Source of the DNA: G963675935 sp963803125
GTDB taxonomy: Bacteria; Planctomycetota; Planctomycetia; Pirellulales; Thermoguttaceae
Length of the DNA stretch: 64,000 nt
Reading direction: 5' to 3'
Assembly: GCA_963803125.1 (NCBI GenBank)
Contig: CAWDLR010000003.1
Coordinates: 620,001-684,000 of the forward strand
A model generated the notes under the pieces. The model saw nothing but the letters and a program-made list of their open reading frames with translations, did not search any database and had not been told where the DNA came from. The translations under genes and the position numbers were made by a program. This document shows positions 41,842 through 50,858 of this stretch, in pieces. Position 1 is the first letter of the stretch; every line of letters starts with the position of its first letter.

Positions 41842-41930
41842 ACGTCGTTTAGCCGGCGAACTTGTTCGCCGCGGTTTCTGAGACGAGCGACGCCACTTCA
41901 CGGCGAACAAGTTCGCCGGCTAAACGACGT
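41842..41930. repeat. Palindromic repeat F, copy 1 (30-bp perfect arms)
   Basis: Left arm begins ACGTCGTTTAGCCGGCGAAC and the right arm ends CGCCGGCTAAACGACGT; the 30-base arms are perfectly inverted around a 29-base centre. A single arm occurs at 60568-60596. Together with the operator-like site at 42039 this is what I see in the 444-base gap. Confidence 0.9.
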
Positions 41931-42038
41931 GCATGGAATACATTCGTATTTCGCAACGCCACCACCCGCTGGACGGGGTGGCAATGTCCAATCGACTTCT
42001 CTTGACCGGGCGGCGAAAATCCGGTATGCTTGGGTAGC

Positions 42039-42056
42039 GGACGGACGAGTCCGTCC
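42039..42056. promoter_or_regulatory. Possible TetR operator upstream of the RND operon
   Basis: A perfect inverted repeat GGACGGAC-GA-GTCCGTCC ends 25 bases before the TetR start. It could be an autoregulatory operator; it may also be a dispersed palindrome. Confidence 0.4.
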
Positions 42057-42081
42057 ATAGACCACTCTTTCAGGCAAAACC

Positions 42082-42729
42082 ATGAAAAACGGCCGAACCG
42101 ACCTCCCCTCCGAAGACCCGGACAAGCGGCAGGCGATCCTCGACGAGGCCATTCGCACCTTCGCCGAAGTCGGGTTCCGCAGGGGCAACGTCCAGGTGAT
42201 CGCCGATCGCGCTGCGGTGGGCAAGGGGACGGTCTACCGCTATTTCCGCAGCAAGGAGGACCTGTTCTGGGCGACGACGCTCAACGTCCTCACACGGCTG
42301 GACCAGCGCGTATTCGCCGCGATGGAAGGGGTGGAAGGCGCGTGCGAGAAGCTGCGGGCGGCAGCCACCGCCCACGCCGCGTTCTTCGAGGCCAATCCGC
42401 AATACCTGAATCTGATCCTGCAAGAGCGGGCGGAGTTCTGCGGATCGATCCCGGAAGCGCACCGCGCCCACCATGAAAAAATGCTGCAACGAACGGCGGC
42501 GATCTTGCAGAAGGGAATCGAGTCGGGAGAACTTCGCCCTCTGGACACGCGGCAAACCACGCTGGCGATCGGCTGCCTGCTATTCGGCACCGCCCTGCTT
42601 TCCGGCCACGTCGAATCGGTGAACCTGATGAAGATGACCGGATATGCGATCGACATGTTCTTGCGGGGAATGCGCAGCGACTCTACCGACGAAATGGAAC
42701 CCTCTTTGATGGAGAGTCAACGATCATGA
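42082..42729 (+). CDS. TetR/AcrR family regulator of the RND efflux operon
   Basis: A 215-residue regulator with an N-terminal HTH (residues about 30-55: F-A-E-V-G-F-R-R-G-N-V and G-K-G-T-V-Y-R-Y-F-R-S-K) and a helical ligand domain. The start of the adaptor gene overlaps its stop (ATGA), so all three efflux genes are translated in line. It probably represses the pump until a toxic compound binds. Confidence 0.88.
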   Translation: MKNGRTDLPSEDPDKRQAILDEAIRTFAEVGFRRGNVQVIADRAAVGKGTVYRYFRSKEDLFWATTLNVLTRLDQRVFAAMEGVEGACEKLRAAATAHAAFFEANPQYLNLILQERAEFCGSIPEAHRAHHEKMLQRTAAILQKGIESGELRPLDTRQTTLAIGCLLFGTALLSGHVESVNLMKMTGYAIDMFLRGMRSDSTDEMEPSLMESQRS

Positions 42730-44177
42730 ACGCCGCATTGGCCGAACGCGCGAAAGTGAACGCCGAGACGCCCGTCTCCGATGCCGATCCCGCGGCCGAC
42801 GGACCGGCGGACGTGGTCGCCCTGCCTGGCGGCAAGCCGCGGGCGCGGCGCGGGCGGTGGTGGCTCTGGGCGGTTGCGGCCGTTGCCGTCGGCGGCGTCT
42901 GCGCGTGGCACTGGTATCCTGAGATTGTCGCCCAGGTCAAGATGTGGCAGGGCGAGACCGCCAGCGGCGAAGCCGGCGAACCCGGCGGCAAGGCCACGCT
43001 GGGATTTGCTTCCCCGGCGGGCAAGAGCGGGGCGAGCAAGAGTCCGCTTTCGCCCGTCGCCACCGTGCCGTTGGAGGTCGTCTCCTGCTGCGACATGCTG
43101 AAACTGACCGGGACGCTGACGGCCGACGAGCGATCGTCCGTGGCCAGCAACACCAGCGGCATTGCCGCCGAGGTCCGCGTCGACCGCGGCGACCTGGTGA
43201 AGAAGGGGGACGTGCTGGTGCAGATCGACGCCACCGACGCGAAGAACAAGTTGGCCGAAGGCCAGGCGACGCTCGACGAGTTGAAGGCCCGGCTGGGCCT
43301 CGACGGCGACATGGCGAAGTTCAATTCTTACGACGAGCCGGAGGTGAGGCTTGCCAGGGCGTCGGCCGATCTGGCCGCCTCGAACTACCGCCGCTCGAAG
43401 GACCTCTTCGACAAAAAGGTGATTTCGACCGAGGAGTTCGAGCGGTCGGAGACTGAATACGAGTCGGCCATGCAGCGCTATCGGCAGGCGCTGTTCCAGA
43501 TCAAGCAGGCGTTTCAGGTGTGCAGGACCGCCCAGGTCAAGCTGGCGATTCTGGCCAAGGCGGTGGACGACACCACGATTCGCGCCCCGTTTTCGGGCTT
43601 CGTCGCCGAGAAACTCGTGGCCGTCGGCGAGCAGATATCCTCGGGAATGCAGGCGACGAAGGTTGTCACGTTGGTGCGGATCGACCCCCTGCGGCTGTCG
43701 CTGACGGTGCCGCAGCAGGACGTCGGTCACATCCAGGCGGGGCAGACCGTGCGGTTCCACGTGGACAGTTTTCCCGATCGCGTCTTCACGGCCCGGGTGC
43801 GATTCATCGCTCCGGTGGTGGCCAACGATACGCGATCGATGGTGGCCGAGGCGGTGGCCGACAACCCCGACGGTGCTCTGCGCCCGGGAACGTTCGCCAC
43901 GGCGGAACTGGAACTGCCGAAGCAGCGTCCCCGCGTTCTGGCGCCGCTGGCGGCGGTGCAGTGGACGGGCGAGGTGGGCAAGGTCTTCGTCGATCGCGAC
44001 GGCGTCGCCCGCGAGCAGATCGTCGCCCTGGGCGACATCGTCGGCAACAAGATCGAAATCCGCTCCGGTCTGACCGGCAAGGAGCTGCTGGTGGCCAATC
44101 CCGCACGGACTCACGACGGAGACGTGCTGCGGCAGGGGCTGGGGACCAGGGGTCAGGGACCAGGGACCAGGGACTAG
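42726..44177 (+). CDS. RND efflux periplasmic adaptor (membrane fusion protein)
   Basis: The 483-residue adaptor has an N-terminal membrane anchor (W-W-L-W-A-V-A-A-V-A-V-G-G-V-C-A), lipoyl halves (G-I-A-A-E-V-R-V-D-R-G-D-L-V and I-R-A-P-F-S-G-F-V-A), a coiled-coil hairpin with K-V-I-S-T-E-E-F-E, and a beta-barrel (P-L-R-L-S-L-T-V-P). The last 13 residues (G-L-G-T-R-G-Q-G-P-G-T-R-D) come from a CAGGGACCAGGGACCAGG repeat and are probably not part of the original protein. It connects the RND pump to an outer-membrane channel, which is not in the window. Confidence 0.9.
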   Translation: MNAALAERAKVNAETPVSDADPAADGPADVVALPGGKPRARRGRWWLWAVAAVAVGGVCAWHWYPEIVAQVKMWQGETASGEAGEPGGKATLGFASPAGKSGASKSPLSPVATVPLEVVSCCDMLKLTGTLTADERSSVASNTSGIAAEVRVDRGDLVKKGDVLVQIDATDAKNKLAEGQATLDELKARLGLDGDMAKFNSYDEPEVRLARASADLAASNYRRSKDLFDKKVISTEEFERSETEYESAMQRYRQALFQIKQAFQVCRTAQVKLAILAKAVDDTTIRAPFSGFVAEKLVAVGEQISSGMQATKVVTLVRIDPLRLSLTVPQQDVGHIQAGQTVRFHVDSFPDRVFTARVRFIAPVVANDTRSMVAEAVADNPDGALRPGTFATAELELPKQRPRVLAPLAAVQWTGEVGKVFVDRDGVAREQIVALGDIVGNKIEIRSGLTGKELLVANPARTHDGDVLRQGLGTRGQGPGTRD

Positions 44178-44310
44178 GGGCTGGGGACTAGGGGCTGGGG
44201 GCCGGAGGAGGGACTACCCTCTCTCTTTGGGAGAGGGGCCAGGGGTGAGGGCGGGCGACCCTGCACCGAAGCCTTCACCATAACCCTCTCCCGTCGGGAG
44301 AGGGAACTAT
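44143..44310. repeat. GGGGACCAGG and CCCTCTCCC hairpin repeats between adaptor and pump genes
   Basis: At 44143-44205 the unit AGGGGCTGGGGACTAGG recurs several times. At 44217-44238 and 44285-44305 are hairpins CCCTCTC...GAGAGGG. The repeat overlaps the adaptor's last codons. Confidence 0.8.
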
Positions 44311-44319
44311 GGAGCGATC

Positions 44320-47300
44320 ATGCATCAGTTAGCCGCTCTTTGCGTTCGCCGGCCGGTCTTTGCCACCGTGTTGATTCTGGTGCTGGTGGTCTTCGGCGTT
44401 TTCGGCTATTGGAAGCTCGGGCTGGATCGTTTTCCCAAGGTCGATTTCCCGATCATCACGGTCACAACTCGCCAGCCGGGCTCCGCGCCGGAAGACATCG
44501 AGTTGCAGATCACCGACAAGATCGAAGAGGCGGTCAACACGATCGCCGGCATCGAGGAGTTGCGCTCGACTTCGTCGGAGGGCATTTCGCAGGTCTTCAT
44601 CCAGTTCGTGTTGGAGAAGGACGGCGACGTGGCGGCGCAGGACGTCCGCGACAAGGTCAACCGCGTTCTGCCCGATCTGCCCAAAGACGTCGAACAGCCG
44701 ACGGTCGAGAAACTCGATCCCGACTCGACGCCGATCCTGACGATCGCGGTGTCGGCCCCGCCGCCGGCGACAATTCGCGACATTACCGAGTATTGCGACA
44801 AGGTCTTGCGGCGCCAGTTGGAGACGGTCAACGGGGTGGGGCAGGTGATGTTGGTCGGCGGGCAGGCGCGGCAAATCAACGTGCAGCTCGAACCGATGAA
44901 ACTCCGCGCCTATCGGCTCACCGTGGCCGACGTCGCCCGCGCGCTCGAATCGCAGAATATCCAGATGCCCAGCGGCTCGATGAAGATCGGCTCGACCGAG
45001 TACACGCTCCGCACCATGGGCCGCGTGCACAGCATGAAGGAGATGGACGCCATCACCGTGGCCAATCGCAACGGACGCACGATCACCATCGGCGACCTGG
45101 GCCGCTCGGAGGACTCGACCAAGGAGGTGCAAAGCGCCTCGCTCTACGACGACACGCCCTGCGTGCTCCTAAACGTCCGCAAGCAATCGGGCACGAACAC
45201 GGTTGAAGTGGCGAGACAGTTGAAGGAGCGGCTGGAGGCGCTGAAGAAGGGCCGAGCGAAGCAGTACGAGAGCTATAACATCGAGGTCGTCCGCGACCAG
45301 TCGATCTTCATCCAGGCCGCCGTCGATACCGTCGAGCATCACCTCTTAATCGGCGGGGCATTGGCGGCCATGATCGTCTTCTTCTTCCTGGCCAATGTGC
45401 GCGCGACGGTGATCGCCGCCCTGGCGATTCCCACCTCGATCATCGCCGCTTTCGCCATCGTCCAGTACATGGGCTTTACGCTCAACAGCCTGACGCTGCT
45501 GGCGTTGACGCTCTCGGTGGGCATCGTGATCGACGACGCCATCGTGGTGATGGAGAACATCTTCCGCTATATCGAGGAGAAGAAATATTCGCCCTACGAA
45601 GCCGCGATTGCGGCAACCGGCGAAATCGGGCTGGCGGTGATGGCGATCACGTTGTCGCTGATCGCGGTCTTCCTGCCGATCGCGATGATGGAAGGGATCG
45701 TGGGCCGATTCCTGAAGTCGTTCGGGGTGACGATGGCGGCGACGATCCTGGTGAGCATGTTGGTCAGTTTCACGCTGACGCCGATGCTGGCTGCCCGCTG
45801 GTTCAAGAAGGCAAAGGAGGATGACGACAACTCCCCTCTCCCAATGGGAGAGGGGCAGGCGGCGAGGGCCGACGGCGACGGAACCGATGGCGACAGGCAC
45901 GATGCCCTCACCCTGGCCCTCTCCCAAAGGGAGAGGGGACACGCGGGCTCCCCTCTCCCGCCAGCGGGAGAGGGGCAGGGGGTGAGGGCCGGCAGCGACG
46001 GCGGCGCAGCCCACGGCGGCTCGAAGCGACAGGTCTTCTACCGGGCGATCGAAAGCGTCTACCTCGTGTTATTGCGATTTTCCCTGCGAAATCGCTGGTT
46101 GGTCGTGTTGGCCACGATCGGCTGCATGGCCACGCTGCCGATGCTGTTGAAACGGCTGCCGATCAACTTCATACCTGATGAAGATTCCTCGGAGTTCCAA
46201 TTGAGCGTTCACGCGGCGGAGGGGACGTCGCTGGAGGCGACGCAGGTGATCGTCTCGCGGATCGCTCGCGACATCCGCGCCCTCGACGGCGTGCGCTACA
46301 CGATTGCCAGCGTGGCGGATACGGAGCAGCGGAATCCTTACCAGGGGACGATCTACGTTCGCCTGGTCAACATCGCGGACCGCAACTATAGCCAAGAGGA
46401 GATCATGGATTTTATCCGCGAGCGCATCCTCAAGAAACCGGAATACCAGTTCGAGCACCCGATCAGCGTCACCGCAGTGCCATTCATGTCGGGTGGAGGG
46501 ATGAGCGCCGCCAACGTCCAGTATATGATCAGCGGGCCGGACATCGGCAAGTTACAGCAATACGCCCAAGCCGTGGTGAAGGACCTGCGGCAAGTGCCGG
46601 GCGTGGTCGAAGTCGATTCGTCGCTCTCGGCGGGCAAACCGCAATACGGCATCCAACCCGATGGACCCAAGGCCGCCGAGTTGGGCGTCACCGTGGCCGA
46701 CACCTGCAACACGCTGCGGTTGCTGGTCGCCGGCGACAAGGTCTCGGATTACGCCGATCGCGGCGAGCAGTACGAGGTTCACGTCCGCGCGGTCGCCGAC
46801 GCCCGCAATCGGTTGGACGATCTCCGCATGGTCACGGTTCCTTCCAGCAAATTCGGAACGGTGCCGCTTGACGACGTGGTTCGGTTCGATCCGGGAAAGG
46901 GGCCCGCGCAGATCGACCGCCTTAGCCGCACCCGTCAGGTCACCATCAGCGCGAATCTGAAGCACGGCAATTCGGAAAAGACCGCCATCGAGGCAATCGA
47001 GCAGGCCGCCAAAAAGCTGAACATGGGGCCGGAATATGGTACGGGCCTTCTTGGGAAATCCAAGGAAATGGCCAAGATGTTGCGCGGGTTCATGCTGGCG
47101 TTCATTTTGGCGTTCATCTTCGTTTACCTCTGCATCGCCGCCCAGTTCGAGTCGTGGCTGCACCCGATCACGATCCTGCTTTCGCTGCCGCTGACTCTGC
47201 CGTTCGCGCTGCTTTCGCTGTTTCTCTTCCGCCAGTCGATCAACATCTTCTCGCTGTTGGGCATCCTCGTGCTGTTCGCGGTGGTGAAAAAGAACTCGAT

Positions 47301-47739
47301 CTTGCAGATCGACCACGCCAACCAACTCCGCGCGGGCGGGATGCCCAAGTTCGAGGCGATCGTGCAGGCCAACCGCGACCGGCTCCGCCCGATCTTGATG
47401 ACCACCGTGGCCTTCGTGGCCGGCATGATTCCCACGTTGGTCTCCAACGCCGAAGGGGCGGCGGTCAACAAGGCCATCAGCGGCGTGATCGTGGGCGGGC
47501 AGACGCTGTCGTTGCTGCTGACGCTGTTGGCCGTTCCCGTGGCCTACTCGCTTTTCGACGATCTGAGCGTGCTGACGGCCCGCCTGTTTGGCCGCGGCCC
47601 GACACAGATCAATTCCCAGCGTCCCGGCAATCAGCCCCTCGTACGGTCAGACGGCGACGGCGGCAACGGCCACACGGTGAACCTGAATCTCGACCGGGAG
47701 ACGATCGTCGTTCGCCGCGAACCGTCCCACCATTCCTAG
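44320..47739 (+). CDS. RND family efflux pump (AcrB/HAE1-like), with repeat insertion
   Basis: A 1139-residue inner-membrane pump. The N-terminus is C-V-R-R-P-V-F-A-T-V-L-I, followed by the porter domain (Q-P-G-S-A-P-E-D-I-E), six helices with the motif G-I-V-I-D-D-A-I-V-V-M-E-N, and the second half with the matching F-V-Y-L-C-I-A-A-Q-F-E-S-W. D-D in V-I-D-D-A-I is the proton pathway. About residues 505-565 in the cytoplasmic loop after the first six helices are encoded by hairpin repeats. The C-terminal tail after about residue 1090 is variable. Substrates unknown. Confidence 0.92.
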   Translation: MHQLAALCVRRPVFATVLILVLVVFGVFGYWKLGLDRFPKVDFPIITVTTRQPGSAPEDIELQITDKIEEAVNTIAGIEELRSTSSEGISQVFIQFVLEKDGDVAAQDVRDKVNRVLPDLPKDVEQPTVEKLDPDSTPILTIAVSAPPPATIRDITEYCDKVLRRQLETVNGVGQVMLVGGQARQINVQLEPMKLRAYRLTVADVARALESQNIQMPSGSMKIGSTEYTLRTMGRVHSMKEMDAITVANRNGRTITIGDLGRSEDSTKEVQSASLYDDTPCVLLNVRKQSGTNTVEVARQLKERLEALKKGRAKQYESYNIEVVRDQSIFIQAAVDTVEHHLLIGGALAAMIVFFFLANVRATVIAALAIPTSIIAAFAIVQYMGFTLNSLTLLALTLSVGIVIDDAIVVMENIFRYIEEKKYSPYEAAIAATGEIGLAVMAITLSLIAVFLPIAMMEGIVGRFLKSFGVTMAATILVSMLVSFTLTPMLAARWFKKAKEDDDNSPLPMGEGQAARADGDGTDGDRHDALTLALSQRERGHAGSPLPPAGEGQGVRAGSDGGAAHGGSKRQVFYRAIESVYLVLLRFSLRNRWLVVLATIGCMATLPMLLKRLPINFIPDEDSSEFQLSVHAAEGTSLEATQVIVSRIARDIRALDGVRYTIASVADTEQRNPYQGTIYVRLVNIADRNYSQEEIMDFIRERILKKPEYQFEHPISVTAVPFMSGGGMSAANVQYMISGPDIGKLQQYAQAVVKDLRQVPGVVEVDSSLSAGKPQYGIQPDGPKAAELGVTVADTCNTLRLLVAGDKVSDYADRGEQYEVHVRAVADARNRLDDLRMVTVPSSKFGTVPLDDVVRFDPGKGPAQIDRLSRTRQVTISANLKHGNSEKTAIEAIEQAAKKLNMGPEYGTGLLGKSKEMAKMLRGFMLAFILAFIFVYLCIAAQFESWLHPITILLSLPLTLPFALLSLFLFRQSINIFSLLGILVLFAVVKKNSILQIDHANQLRAGGMPKFEAIVQANRDRLRPILMTTVAFVAGMIPTLVSNAEGAAVNKAISGVIVGGQTLSLLLTLLAVPVAYSLFDDLSVLTARLFGRGPTQINSQRPGNQPLVRSDGDGGNGHTVNLNLDRETIVVRREPSHHS
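45831..45975. repeat. Three CCCTCTCCC hairpins in frame inside the RND pump gene
   Basis: Hairpins at 45833-45854, 45917-45938 and 45950-45974, of the type CCCTCTCCCAAAGGGAGAGG, lie in frame and encode S-P-L-P-M-G-E-G and L-S-Q-R-E-R-G. The same hairpin is intergenic at 11652 and 44217. Confidence 0.88.
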
Positions 47740-48031
47740 CCCGAGTTCGTGACAACTCGTTGGCGGCGATAGCTCCTTGGCGGCAATAGCCGGCGGGCAA
47801 CGACCCGCCGGGGGGCGGCTTCATTGTCTCCCCGACGGGCAACACCCCCAACGCTGTCGATGCAGATAAGCATCCTCTTCACCGCCGGCAGCCTACGCCT
47901 CCACCGCTACCTGTCTTGTTCATTGTCCAGAAACGGGAATGTCCCTAAGCGGTGGAAAGCAGTCGAATCGCATCGCAGCCTTCCTGGCGAAAAACCAGTC
48001 TCCGCAACAACTTACGCAAACAATACCGATA

Positions 48032-48059
48032 TTGACAGGGGAGTGAAGATAGCTATAAT
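48032..48059 (+). promoter_or_regulatory. Sigma-70 promoter upstream of the response-regulator gene
   Basis: A perfect TTGACA (48032-48037) and TATAAT (48054-48059) are 16 bases apart; the gene starts 143 bases later. The rest of the 462-base gap from 47740 holds a GGCGGCAATAGCCGG stretch and no gene that I recognise. Confidence 0.8.
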
Positions 48060-48201
48060 TTAGGCCGGTTGGTAAGGGCGGCAAGCCCGGAAGAACTGGA
48101 TGAGCTTGCCGTTTACATGTACTCTAGGGATGTGAAGGGTTTGCGGTGTGCGCGAGCCCGGGGCGAACTCGAAGCCTGTTTGACAAGGATGGTGAACCAA
48201 G

Positions 48202-48783
48202 ATGAAGACTGTGTTTACGACCGGCGAGGCGGCCAAAATCTGTAAGGTTTCGCAGCAGACGATTATTCGCTGTTTCGACTCGGGGCAGCTCAAAGGATTC
48301 CGCGTGCCGGGCAGCCGGTTCCGCCGCATTCCCCGAGACCAGCTCTTCGCCTTTATGCGCGACAACGGCATCCCCACCGACCAGTTGGAGAGCGGCAAGC
48401 GGAAGGTGCTGATCGTCGACGACGACGCGGAGTTGGTGGAATTGATCACCGACGCGCTCGAACGCGACGTGCGATTCGAGTTCCGCAGCGTCAACAACGG
48501 CTTCGACGCCGGAATGATGGTCAAGGAATATCGCCCCGACCTGATCGTTCTCGACGTGATGCTCCCCGACATCAACGGCAAGGAGGTCTGCCAGCGGGTC
48601 CGCGCCGACAAGACGATGAATGACGTGCGAGTCATCTGCATCTCCGGCATGGTCGAGGAGGACAAGGTGGCGGAATTGCGGGAAGCCGGCGCCAACGATT
48701 TCATGCACAAGCCGTTCGAGGTCGAGCGCTTGCTCGAACGGATGTGCCAGCAACTCGACATGGAAGTGGCCGTCACCGCTTAG
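48202..48783 (+). CDS. Response regulator with N-terminal excisionase-type HTH
   Basis: The 193-residue protein joins an HTH_17-type DNA-binding domain (F-T-T-G-E-A-A-K-I-C-K-V-S-Q-Q-T, with W replaced, to F-R-R-I-P-R-D-Q-L) at residues 1-58 with a receiver domain at about 66-188. The acidic pair is D73-D74, the phospho-accepting Asp is D118 in L-I-V-L-D-V-M-L, and the lysine is in M-H-K-P-F. The order HTH-receiver is the reverse of most response regulators and typical of a planctomycete/delta group. The partner kinase is the next gene. Confidence 0.9.
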   Translation: MKTVFTTGEAAKICKVSQQTIIRCFDSGQLKGFRVPGSRFRRIPRDQLFAFMRDNGIPTDQLESGKRKVLIVDDDAELVELITDALERDVRFEFRSVNNGFDAGMMVKEYRPDLIVLDVMLPDINGKEVCQRVRADKTMNDVRVICISGMVEEDKVAELREAGANDFMHKPFEVERLLERMCQQLDMEVAVTA

Positions 48784-48796
48784 TAGTCCGATACGG

Positions 48797-49641
48797 ATGG
48801 AAGGCTCGCCGACCACCGCCGACACGCCTGCCAGGTTGCGCAATCGGAATCCGATTTCGAGCGGGCGGTCGAAGCGGAGAAGCTCGCGGCCTTGGCGGAG
48901 TTCGCCGCCGGGGCGGGCCACGAAATCAACAACCCGCTGACGGTCATTTCCGGCCGGGCGGAGTCCCTGCTGCGGGACGAAACGGACCCCGAACGCCGCC
49001 GTGCACTTGCCCTGATTTGCGCCCAGGCGATGCGGGTGCACGAGATGATCGCCGACATGATGCTTTTCGCCCGGCCGCCGCGGCCCGAGCTCCAGCAGGT
49101 CGAACTGATCGGGGTGATCGACGCGGTTTTAGCCTCGCTCTTGTCGCGGGCCGCCGCGCAGCAGACGGCCATCGGCCGCGGCGGCGATCCCGGCCCGATC
49201 TTCCTCAAGGCCGATCCCGTGCAACTGCAGGTCGCCCTGCGGGCGATGTGCCAGAACTCGCTCGAAGCCCTGCAAAACGGCGGCCGGGTCGAGATCGTGG
49301 TCGAAATGATCGCAACCGGCGATTCCAGTGGGGCAGACATTCCTGTCTGCCCAGTGGTCGGCACTTCGCCCGGCAGACAAGAATGTCTGCCCCACCTGGA
49401 TGGTGGCCGGAATGAGGTGCGAATTCACGTTCGCGACAACGGACCGGGGCTGAAGCCCGAAGAGCGGCGTCACGCCTTCGACCCTTTCTACTCCGCTCGC
49501 CAGGCCGGCCGCGGCCTGGGACTCGGCCTGTCGAAAGCGTGGCGCATTGTCGCCAATCACGGCGGGCGGATCGAAGTCGAGAGCCAGCCCGGCGTTGGGG
49601 CGACGTTCACGATCGTGCTGAGTCTCGGCGGCAATCAGTAG
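48797..49641 (+). CDS. Sensor histidine kinase (cytoplasmic), frameshifted N-terminus and repeat insertion
   Basis: The phosphoacceptor segment is A-G-A-G-H-E-I-N-N-P-L-T-V-I and the ATPase boxes are V-R-D-N-G-P-G-L and G-R-G-L-G-L-G-L-S-K-A. The likely start is ATG 48797 (M-E-G-S-P-T-T-A-D-T), which is out of frame with the rest; the frame E-S-D-F-E-R-A-V-E-A-E-K-L-A-A-L takes over near 48835, so a frameshift is likely. Residues about 178-200 are encoded by palindromic repeat E2, inside the ATP-binding domain between two strands. No membrane segment is seen. It should phosphorylate the preceding regulator. Confidence 0.8.
49328..49395. repeat. Palindromic repeat E, copy 2, in frame in the histidine kinase
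   Basis: GTGGGGCAGACATTCCTGTC and the inverse ACAAGAATGTCTGCCCCAC are present with a 24-base centre, as at 35191-35260. It encodes G-A-D-I-P-V-C-P...R-Q-E-C-L-P-H with no stop. Confidence 0.9.
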
Positions 49642-50657
49642 GCGGCCTTATGCGGATCGACCGATTGGCCGTCTTCGCGGTTGCCAAGGTAATCCCAGGT
49701 CTGCGGATCGATGGAGTAGTTGATCGACTGCACCGAGCCGTCGCAAAACGCCATGTTGAGGCTGTCGGCGTGGGCGCTGCCGAAGTTCAATTCGAGGCCG
49801 CCGCCGTAGCCGGGCGTATCCTGGATGGGCAGTTGGATTACGCCTCCACACATCACCCAGCGATCGACGTCGTAATCGTAGCCCGAGGCCCACCCTGCGT
49901 CATCGGCGCCGTCGGTGCCGCTATAGTACCAATCTGAACCCATGTATTTCTCGCCGATCAAGAAGGTGTTGCTGGCGCCGTCGGTGATGTCGGCAATCTT
50001 GCACTGGCTGTAGGCGGTGATGACGCCGGTGGGAGGATGATTCGTGCCCCAAAGCGCGGCCATGATTTGGACGTCGGTCATTGCAGCGGAAGCCGCATAG
50101 CAGCCGGGGGCGGCGCCGGATCCGGGGACGTTCGGATTCCATCCCGCGCAAGGGCCATCTCCGCCGTTGGCGGCATAATCGGTATGCCCGCTGGCGGCCG
50201 GCCTGGTCAGAAGTTGCATGTAGCCGGGACTGCAGTTGTAAGGGTAAGCGATGGCCTGGCGGCGGCTGGGACAATGGAACGTGCCCACCGGCGTGGCGAC
50301 CATGTCCGTCAGCGCCCTGTAATTCTGGCCCAGCGACATGTCGTGCAGGTTGTCCAAGCCCATGTAGGGGAGGATGCTGAAATGCCAGCCGCCGGGCTGT
50401 CTCTTGCCGAAGCCGCGATCGGAGTCCGGCCCCCACAGCCAGCCCCAGCCGCCGTTGGGCAGATAGCCGTTGGACTGTTCGTGGGCCAGGCAGGCCAGGG
50501 CCATCTGTTTGAGGTTGTTCGAGCACTGGGCCCGGCGGGCCGCTTCGCGGGCGGCCTGCACCGCCGGCAGCAGCAGCGCGATCAAGATGCCGATGATCGT
50601 AATCACCACCAGCAATTCCACCAGCGTAAAGCCGAGCTTTCTCGATGTGCGTTTCAT
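49635..50657 (-). CDS. DUF1559 prepilin-like protein (cluster copy 3)
   Basis: ATG at 50657 has a GGGGGAG site five bases upstream. The N-terminus is M-K-R-T-S-R-K-L-G-F-T-L-V-E-L with the hydrophobic helix L-I-A-L-L-L-P-A-V and A-A-R-E-A-A-R-R. The DUF1559 box F-G-S-A-H-A-D-S-L-N-M-A-F-C-D-G-S-V is near the end. Length 340. Its stop overlaps the end of the convergent histidine kinase by seven bases. Confidence 0.92.
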   Translation of the reverse strand: MKRTSRKLGFTLVELLVVITIIGILIALLLPAVQAAREAARRAQCSNNLKQMALACLAHEQSNGYLPNGGWGWLWGPDSDRGFGKRQPGGWHFSILPYMGLDNLHDMSLGQNYRALTDMVATPVGTFHCPSRRQAIAYPYNCSPGYMQLLTRPAASGHTDYAANGGDGPCAGWNPNVPGSGAAPGCYAASAAMTDVQIMAALWGTNHPPTGVITAYSQCKIADITDGASNTFLIGEKYMGSDWYYSGTDGADDAGWASGYDYDVDRWVMCGGVIQLPIQDTPGYGGGLELNFGSAHADSLNMAFCDGSVQSINYSIDPQTWDYLGNREDGQSVDPHKAAY

Positions 50658-50858
50658 ATCGCTCCCCCAATCACGGCAATCTGGGCAGCCAACACCCTTC
50701 GGCAGCGCGACTCCTCCACCGCCATCCAAACAGAGAAAACGGCGCCGCTGAGCCGCCGCCAGAATACAGGATGCCACGGACGGCGCGTAGCCGTCCATGC
50801 GAAGGTGCGCAAACGACTTATGATTTTGCGCAGACAAGAGAAGGAGCAGCCGTCCGAA

